The notes beneath the pieces are model-generated. The model was not told the DNA's origin. It made no database searches and saw only the letters and a list, made by a program, of their open reading frames with translations. This document shows positions 56,571 to 64,000 of a stretch of 64,000 nt of DNA, in pieces; the first letter of the stretch is position 1; every line of letters begins with the position of its first letter. The position numbers and the translations under genes were made by a program. The stretch is from Dichetophora obliterata (taxonomy: Eukaryota; Arthropoda; Insecta; Diptera; Sciomyzidae): contig OY986435.1 of the NCBI GenBank assembly GCA_963920525.1, positions 271,218,074 to 271,282,073 of the forward strand, in the 5' to 3' direction.

Positions 56571-57789
56571 AAATAATTGTATTAGAAAAACGAGATCTGG
56601 CCCTATTAAGGGTTAAGCGTATTCCGACAAAAACAGTCGTGGCTAATTAAATTATAACTTAATTAATACAAATATTAAGTTTCAATTCAAGTTTTAATAA
56701 TAATAGCAATAATTTATGTGTAAGTAATTAGATTTAAAAAAAAATTAGTGTAAAAATAAATGCCAACACTAGAAATTCTGCATCATTACTTTTGCCTACT
56801 TACATTGAAATACTTAAGAGATTTTTAATACTTTTTTGATATTTTGGCATGACTGTTTCGCGGCTAACCGAAGGGAATATTGTTTTGGCATCTCAAGCAA
56901 TTATATATTGAATTGGAGAAAAAATGCAAAACAAACTTACCAAAAAAAAAAATTACATATTGTGCCTCAAAATCGTAAAAATGTCCTTTTTTACCATTTA
57001 AAATTTTTTTTTTGGCTACACATCCACAAATTTTTTATTTTTTTTTTCACTTTACTTCTATTCGAATAAATGTTTCCAATTCATTTTAGAGCTATTAATG
57101 CAAAGAAAATATTAGTTTATGTTTGTTATATATGCATTAGTATTACAGACAGGCAAGTGCTCACACTCGCCAGTGGAATTGTGTTCCGCTGCCTTTTTAC
57201 AGGCAAGCAAAAATATACGAAAAATAACACTCATTCGCTCTTTGAAATTATGTTGAATATAATTAATAATAATATGTATACACAACAAAGAAGTAAAATA
57301 TAAGGAAGTGGTGCAGTAGCAGAAAAGTGCGGCATTTTCCATATTGGTGTTGGTTCACACAAACACATGAACATTCAAACACGGCCGCATTCGGTTGCAT
57401 CACAAAAAAAGGCCCAAACTGTGATGATAATCACATATTTCGCTATCTTGTTTGTTCTTATCCAATAACAATAACAAATTGTATTTCCACACCACCCTTG
57501 AGGTATACAATTTGGTGCGTTACCGATTTTTTTTGTGGATTTTTGGTTCCCCAGTAGGCCTATTTCACCCGACAGCAAAAAAGAATATTAGTAAAGTAAA
57601 AATTATGGTAAAGGCTATCTTCTGGATTTGTATTCATTTATACTCATGCATAAAATTTTATATATTAATAAAATTATAACTTAAAAAATTAAATATAAAA
57701 AATGGATTTAAATAAATTAATAAAATAAAATAATAAAATAATTTAAATTAATAAAATAAATAAAATAATTAAACTAATTTAATTTTTTT
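56571..57789. other. Non-coding stretch
   Basis: No supported gene; the frames at 56836-57679 show no domain. May hold the end of the P-like element, but no matched inverted repeat was found. Confidence 0.35.
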
Positions 57790-60531
57790 CTAAACACCTT
57801 TAAAATGAATTGTTTTATGCAACTTTAGCCTAATAGTTGGCTTTTCATTATTTCTTTTATATTCATAAAAATATCTAGTTTTTAAAAATATTTCAATTAA
57901 AGATTTTACAACAACATTAAAATTACCGGAAGACTTAATGTGACTCTCAAATATACTTTTGCCAAGCAGAGAGTGTTGTGTGTTCAACAAAATTCTATTG
58001 TAATACATTTTATGCAAAATAGATTTGTCTTTATCTAATAATTTTGATTGTATGCGTAGTTCTTTTTCAGCAGTAATGCAAACGACTGCAACTGATTTTG
58101 AAGGATTTTTCAAACACCCCTTTGAATTAAAACTTATTAATGATTGCTGACTACTTTCCCCCTCGAAATCCATTTTACATTCATTGCATTTCAGAATTGA
58201 TTGCAATTAAACACAACAAACCCTACTATGTATATACTTAACTGCATGACCTGTATATTCAGTTAAAATAAAAGCATCTGTGAAATAATTATGGTCGTTA
58301 ATAAAAGAACAGTCCATGTCGTCATCGATCGTTAAAACAATTTCTTGCTGTGCCGCGATTGCTTCGAAATTGTTTGGTTTAACGGGGTTTGAACTACTTA
58401 AATTTAAAATTTCTATATTTTCTAAAGGAATGAAATTTCCTATACCCTAATTTTGCATCTGATAATCAACTTCTTATAAGCAGCTTTAAACTGTTTAACA
58501 GAAGGATTATCATTATGTCCTAAGTGGGATCGAACAGAACTGAAAAAAAGTTTTAAATGGTCTTGGTTAAGCTTGTAAAATGGTATAAAAGATAAAATTT
58601 GACTAGCTATAAACCTATCATAAATAACTTTAATGTTTCTAATACATGCTATTATACCTATAAACCCTGTCTTTCTACGGCTGTTTACTACTATTTGGCC
58701 ATTTAGAACGCGAAGCTGACTTTTATATGACACAAATTCTTGTTCAAATAAAATTAAACTACGTATATTTGCATTGCAAAGGCCTTTTTTAAAGCCGAAT
58801 TTGCACATATGCCTACTATTTAAAATGTCGAAAGCATTATTCATGTACCTGATGAAATTTACTGTGGCCTCGCTACCTTGAAAGTCTGGCAACAGCAGAA
58901 TTTCCCTACAAAAATCTATTGTATCTGCTACAGATGCACTGAGAGCTTGCACAGCAAGTCTAACTTTCATTTTTTGATCAACAAAATATATATGGGCCCT
59001 TTTTATCTTATTTCCTAAATGCAATTGCTCTTTTTCTTGAAAATCTACTAGTTTTTGAAAGTACTGCCATTTTATTATTCTATTTTCTGAATCCTTAAAC
59101 TCTCCTATTTTAGCAAAAAAATTCCTAATGAGTTTAATTATGTGGCAAGGGTCTGGTAAAATACAAAATCTACTAGACAAAGAATCTAACTTAAAAACAC
59201 TTTCTGTACTAATATCTGACACATCACATCCTAATAGTCTAGCTACAGTAAAATTGACTGCAGCCCCATCAAAAGTTAGCCCTACTACCTCAGCTCTTGT
59301 GCCTACAATATTTTCTAAGCAATGTTTAATCAAATTTACCTTTTGGTTTGCGTCAAGAGACGTAATGGGAAAATATCCAACAGGGATTTTCCAACTCCGG
59401 TTGACGCACGCAACCATGAAAACTAAAATTTGCGTGGCTTCTGTGCTGCTGCAGTCACCATCTGCAATGAAGGTATATCCAGTAGACCCTTTACTGCTCC
59501 AATCTATGTGTCTGATAATGAAATTTTTCAATGCTAAAAATAAAACATAAAATTATTTTAAATATCCTCACCTTCGAATTGCCATTTCATCAAAAACTAA
59601 ATTTACTATTTTTTTCCGATTTATTTTCTGCTTCTTCAACAGCGGCAGTGATTGCTTCAAACGATTCTATCGTAAAGCCTGGACAGCATTCAATATCCTC
59701 GTACCATTTGGCTAAAGTACGAGAGTGCGGTAAACAATTTTCAAAATTTTGCCTAACGAAATCGTATGCCTTCGGTGACAAGAAATTTAAATTTAACGCG
59801 AATGATCTGATTGCTGGCTTGTACATCCTTGCGTTCGGCATGCCCTTTACTTTTCTCAGCTTTCCTCTAAACAGATCCTTGTTTATGACACACATATAGT
59901 TGAGAATCTCGGAAGTCTCTTCATTAATTAATTTTTTTCTTTATTTTGCTTACAATGTTGTTTAAAGAAGCAATTCTTTTAGATTTTCGTCGAAATTTTT
60001 CATTTCAATTTTTAATTTTGCGATTTTTTTTTATAACTGATCTTCGCAATGTTCGGAGTTTATCTTTGGCCATATTTTTCGCAGTATGGAGGATAAATCA
60101 TCGCTTGATTCCATCGCTCTCTTCAGTGACATTTTTTTATTTGTTTGATTTTGATTTTTCTTACAATTTTTTGCAACTCTTGGTGGTGCAATTTCAATGT
60201 CTTCTATTATGCATACGTTTTCTTTGTCATTGTGAGTCATTTTTCAGACAAAATCGCAACTGCAGCTAGGCAGAAAATCAATAGCGCTAAATAATGTGTT
60301 AAAAGCATTAATTTTAATTAATAGAAGAAATAAATTGTTACAATTCAACGTCGTCAGCGTCAAGATGTGGTACCGCTGATGGAAATAAATTTCTGCTGGC
60401 CTTTGAGAAGCCGATGTAATCATTTTCAAAAAAATGATTTGAGCAAACCACTGATCTTTTATTAACCAGATTAGAATCTAAAGCAAGTGATTCAATCCAA
60501 TGTTGCTTTAAGTTAAGAATATGTGGATATC
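57790..60531 (-). pseudogene. P-element/THAP9-like transposase, decayed
   Basis: Reads on the minus strand from about 60531. First comes the second half of a THAP zinc-binding domain (60531-60338; SVVCSNHF supplies the C-x-x-H pair, SAVP the closing motif). Then a linker (60240-60031) and a Lys-rich segment, then 59895-59590 with FALNLNFLSPKAYDFVRQNF and LPHSRTLAKWY and, in a shifted frame, NLVFDEMAIRR ending at a GTGAGG donor. An intron of about 40 bp follows, and the main catalytic block 59531-58440 has ADGDCSSTEATQILVFM, VVGLTFDGAAVN and LPDPCHIIKLIRN (DxxH). The C-terminal domain is at 58440-57790 (CNECKMDFEG, GCLKNPSKSVAVVCITAE). Breaks seen: frameshifts near 59945, 59605 and 58445 and a stop near 58207. 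The first THAP exon with its CxxC is not found. It would cut and paste a P-superfamily transposon if intact. Confidence 0.85.
60338..60531 (-). other. THAP domain second half, exon
   Basis: Begins after a TTTTCAG acceptor (60532-60538) and encodes PHILNLKQHWIESLALD, then VNKRSVVCSNHFFENDY, then RNLFPSAVPHL before a stop. This is the DNA-binding domain part of the P-like transposase at 57790-60531. Confidence 0.7.
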
Positions 60532-60538
60532 TGAAAAT

Positions 60539-61211
60539 AAATAAAAAATTTATTTCAAATAAATAATATTATTTATTTATTTAATAATATTTATTTCCTT
60601 TTATTTTAAATAAATAAATAAAATATTTATTTCCTTTTATTTTATATTAAAATTTTTTGAGTTATTTTATTCGTTATTTTAGCCTTTATTCCACACACTA
60701 CATATTATGCATTGAATTTGGAAACTTTGGAAAGAAAAAAATGATTTTAACTGCACTTATGACAAAAATTTATTCACTGAAAACACGAGCGCCCTTAAAG
60801 TGTGTGGAAATATGTAAATTGAATACGCCCTTGAAATACTTTGACATTTCAATCTCTTACAATTGGCGCGGAAACAACGTACTCCAATTTGCTTTTTTCA
60901 CTTATTTCCAATTGGAAATACACAAATTTTCACTTTAAATAACTTTTTAAAAAAAAATTCATTATAAATAACGTTGTTTCGTTTAAAAAATCCAACTGGT
61001 GTTCATATACTTCCTTATGGATGGAAACCACATTATTCTTCATTATTCTGACTACTTGAACAGTTTTTTACAACACAATGCTTTTAATTATACATTTAAT
61101 ATTAGGCCGACAGAACTCACTCACTCAATTCACGAAACACACCGCAGTACACATGCACTGTATGTGAGGGTAACACCATTTCCTTATATTTTATTTCTAT
61201 GATAAACAAGT
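60539..61211. other. Non-coding stretch, presumed THAP intron and flank
   Basis: Starts with ATTTATTT-rich sequence upstream of the THAP exon. The upstream THAP exon should be here but could not be identified with confidence. Confidence 0.35.
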
Positions 61212-62144
61212 ACTCCCCGGCAGACGTTGTTCTGCCACAGACCGCCTTATATAATACATTCACCATTTTCAGTATAGCTTCCGAAAGTAACCATATGAAT
61301 TAAATTATCAAATTTTAGTCTAATACGATCAAAACCGTACGAAATTAAGCATTTTTATTGTTTTGTAAGCGGTAAAAAGGGGTGCGGCAAAATTATTTCC
61401 CTTAAACCATCTTGTACTCGAAACAAATCGACTGCCAAAATTTCAGCTCAATTTAGCTTAAGCCTGGCGCACTGTGCTTCACTCCACGCTGACCCCCAAA
61501 AACGTGAGTTTAACTAAAGTGGGACAGGCCCATTTTTAGTGCACTTGCCGAGAGTAACCAAATGAACTAAATTACAAAATTTTTGTCTAATACGACCCAA
61601 ACCGTTGAAATAAAATATTTACATTGGTTTGTGGGCGGTAAAAGGGGGGCGTGGAAACCAATTTTTAATACAGTTGGCGACAGTAAACACACAAACCAAA
61701 TTACCAAATTTAAGTCTTATACGACCAAAACCGTAATAAATAAAGCATTTCCATTGGTTTGTGGGCGGTAAAAGGGGGCGTGAACACACGTTTTTAGTAT
61801 AACAACCGACAGTACCCATATAAACTAAATTAGCAAATTTAAGCCTAATACGATAAAAAAACGTACGAAACATAGCATTTTTATTGATTTGTGGGCAGTA
61901 GAAAGGGGCGTAGAAACCCATTTTACAGTACAGTGATCAACAGTAACCATACAAACTAAGTTACTAAATTTTAGCCTTATACGACCCATACCGTGTGAAA
62001 TATAGCATTTTAATTGATTTGGGGGGGCGGTAAAAGGGGTGTGGCCAAAAAATTTTCTTTTTAAACCATCTCCTATCTGAAACAAATCGACTGTTCAAAT
62101 TTCAGATCAATCGGTTCAGTAGTTTTGGAGTCTATAGGCTTTTC

Positions 62145-62183
<39 letters not shown>

Positions 62184-62200
62184 GTGTTTTGCTTTTTAAC
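61212..62200 (-). mobile_element. Helitron fragment, inverted relative to the complete copy
   Basis: In reverse complement it follows 24955-25960 of the complete Helitron: the CTCCAAAACTACTGAACCGA block near 62115, several units of the 128-bp repeat (CCCTTTTACCGCCCACAAA-type), and finally GGCGGTCTGTGGCAGAACAA at 61215-61250. Both Helitron termini are missing. Frames such as 61619-61921 are translations of the repeats. Confidence 0.78.
62146..62184 (+). repeat. (CAGA)n microsatellite
   Basis: About nine to ten copies of CAGA at the 5' side of the Helitron fragment; the complete copy has the variant TGTGTGTCTGGCTGTGTG at the same place. Confidence 0.9.
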
Positions 62201-62389
62201 AAGCCCTTAAAATTTGGTACGAAAATATTGATGTTTAGTACTCGACCAAAGACGTTATGTGGCGCTGCACCCGTTTTAAAAATTCAGTGAACTACAAACC
62301 CTATAATCATACATGACACAAGTAATAATGAAATTTTTTAAGGTATAATCTTAAGTTGTTAGAGTCGCTGAAAATGGTGAAATACATTT

Positions 62390-64000
62390 GGGTTTGATCC
62401 GCTTGCTAGATGAAGAGATATTTTAGAAAAAGCTGCAACAATTAGAAAAAAAAAATTTAAAATTTCATGTTCAAGGCTTAATACTTCTTGTAAAATATTT
62501 TAAAAAAAAATTGTTTTAATATTCACGTTTTTAGCCAACATTTTTACGGAAAAAATAAGTGTGGTCACACACAATCCAACACCTATTAGTAAAAGAGATA
62601 GTTATATTTTTACCCACTTGCTAATCTAGAATCTAAAATAATCAAGTTTCATATTTCAAAAAAGGTTGCATGAGGTTGTTTAAGGTCTTGCCTTACGATT
62701 ATTTATATAATACTATTTTTATTTAATATTATAAAAATTAGATATTCATTATTATTGGTTATAACATAATAATCATCTTGCATCCACTCTGAGGGTTCCT
62801 TATTTAAGAAATCCAGAGCAATGCTGTGGATCGAAAAGAACTTATTAGTTTGTTGCGTGATGAAATCGTGGACATTTAGTTCATTTATATCCTTATTTTA
62901 AATATCTACTCGCCCATGTGTTCGAACTCTACTGGGAGAGTTCAAAGCTTCTACCATTAACTTTTTCTCCCGCGCACTGATCCTATTGTCGAAAAATGTC
63001 AACCCAACTAATATTTTATTGAGATATCACGTTTTTTGGCCAGAGAATGTTCTGAATGCAATCCTGGAAATTTCGGTGTTCTCATATCCGCGGATTTGTT
63101 TCAACAATTTAAGGTCATTCATGGGGGCATGGGTTAGTAGCTTACAAGTGAACCAATATTGTAAATATATACAAATTACAAAAACATTAAAAAACCTAAG
63201 TGGAATATATAAATCATGAGGCAGTAGGTGATCTTAGCCATCCATCTTGCGAGTTGAACTGCTCCCGGTGGACGAATTTTAATATTTTTGATACTCGCAG
63301 GTTTGCCAATGAACAGTCTAGTTCCAAAAACTCTGTATAGTCTTTCCGTGATTGGTTCATTTTCAATTGTTCACTGATAACTTTTAAATTTTGGGGCTTT
63401 ATTGGTTTTAACAAATGCCAAATTGTCGCATCATTAGAAGCACTCGTGAATGATTTTTGTTTGATGTCAGGCCAAACTCGCTTGAATTTTTCCAATAATT
63501 GGACCAGTTAAAATAAAATTTGGACCAGTGGAACTCTCGAACAAGAAATCAAAAACTGAAAAAAAATAATGCATTCGAGCATGTGATGTGCCTCCTTATG
63601 AATTCCAGTGTTAGACGCTGTTGTATAGGCAAAACACCACTGAATTTGTCATCCAAGCCCCAATAGAGTAATAAAAGATAAATTATCTCGGCTTGGTCTG
63701 CCCTGTGGATGATGGTATGCCTTAAACAAAGTCATGCAACCTTTTTTGAATATGTAACTTGAAATCTAGCAAGTGGGTAAAAATAAAAATATAAGTATCT
63801 CTTTTACTAATAGGTGTAGGATTGTGTGCGACCACCGATTTTTTCCGTAAAAATGTTAGCTACAAACGTGGATATTGAAAAAAAAAAATTTTTAATTTTT
63901 TACAAGAAGTATTAAGCCTTGAACATGAAATTTTAAATTTTTTTTCTTACTGTTGCAGCTTTTTCTAAAATATCTCTACATCTAGCAAGCGGATCAAATC
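62390..64000 (-). mobile_element. Long-inverted-repeat DNA transposon, cut by the window end
   Basis: The left arm, about 62390-62690, begins TTTGATCCGCTTGCTAGATG. It pairs with the right arm, about 63717-64000, through AAAAAGCTGCAAC, ATGTTCAAGGCTTAATACTT, ACACCTATTAGTAAAAGAGA and AAAAAAGGTTGCATGA. The arms may extend beyond the window on the right, so outer ends and target duplication are unknown. The core holds a decayed transposase on the minus strand. Confidence 0.78.
62790..63530 (-). pseudogene. Unclassified transposase relic with ARWMAKI motif
   Basis: Minus-strand pieces in order: VWPDIKQKSFTSASNDATIW and LKVISEQLKMNQSRKDYTEF (63495-63320); after a frameshift NIKIRPPGAVQLARWMAKI and YCLMIYIF (63290-63190); then LKLLKQIRGYENTEISRIAF and VGLTFFDNRISAREKKLMVE with a stop between (about 63110-62950); then FFSIHSIALDFLNKEPSEWM near 62815. 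I recognise this order from uncharacterised arthropod transposon proteins but know no family name. The AVQLARWMAKI block resembles IHHARWLTKA in the transposase at 13816, suggesting distant relationship. Confidence 0.6.

Noticed and set aside
60770..60905. Possible first THAP exon on the minus strand (a C-x4-C followed by IYIFP)
   Set aside because: No ATG in frame, a stop just upstream, and the FP motif would be duplicated with the start of the next exon.
61619..61921. 100-residue minus-strand frame
   Set aside because: Its repeated phrases (RIRLKFxNLVxM) follow the 128-bp DNA repeat; not a protein gene.

Overview
The window looks like gene-poor, repeat-filled DNA from an insect, most likely a cyclorrhaphan fly. 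The reasons are strong AT bias, short GT..AG introns inside transposase genes, and three DD41D mariner relics of the type known as rosa, first described in tephritid fruit flies. It also holds a LINE whose ORF2 combines an endonuclease, reverse transcriptase and RNase H, a Helitron with minisatellite interiors, P-like, hAT-like, piggyBac-like and Harbinger-like elements, and fold-back elements. I found no convincing host gene, functional RNA gene or CRISPR array. Species and chromosome cannot be told from the sequence.

Layout. 0-7.5 kb: a dispersed repeat interrupted by a palindromic MITE, an inverted-repeat element carrying a Helitron 3' end, a 5'-truncated LINE insertion with an exact 14-bp target duplication beside an older LINE fragment, and a possible solo LTR. 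7.56-18.72 kb: a four-level nest. A hAT-like element (7565-18709) contains a non-autonomous piggyBac-like element (7796-17382). That contains a DNA transposon with ~300-bp inverted repeats and an unclassified transposase (8189-16528). A nearly complete 5.3-kb LINE (8435-13696) sits inside the left inverted repeat of that transposon. 18.7-19.7 kb: an internally deleted rosa mariner. 22.2-28 kb: a MITE, then a decayed LINE split by a 3.2-kb Helitron (24421-27653). 29-30.8 kb: a second rosa copy with an internal tandem duplication. 31.8-35.4 kb: palindromes and a hAT-like element interrupted by a Harbinger copy. 35.5-38.6 kb: a decayed transposase with the motif FCDGCGGQNKN and a third rosa copy. 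39.1-49.2 kb: three copies of a fold-back family, one with a 7-bp target duplication, and a hAT MITE with 36-bp tandem repeats. 50-54 kb: mostly unannotatable AT-rich DNA with one MITE and a tRNA-like relic. 54.7-64 kb: a second hAT copy in a repeat whose empty site is visible elsewhere in the window, a decayed THAP/P-type transposase, a Helitron fragment, and a long-inverted-repeat element cut by the window end.

The genes do not form a pathway. Nearly every coding stretch is a transposase or retrotransposon protein, and nearly all are broken by stops, frameshifts, deletions or catalytic substitutions. The most intact protein, the 1233-residue LINE ORF2, has YADY in place of the YADD reverse-transcriptase core. 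The most unusual items are the unclassified 8-bp-TSD transposon with long inverted repeats, and a second long-inverted-repeat element at the right edge whose remnant protein shares an ARW-x-x-K motif with it. Boundaries were read by eye from matched termini and target duplications; no database search was possible.
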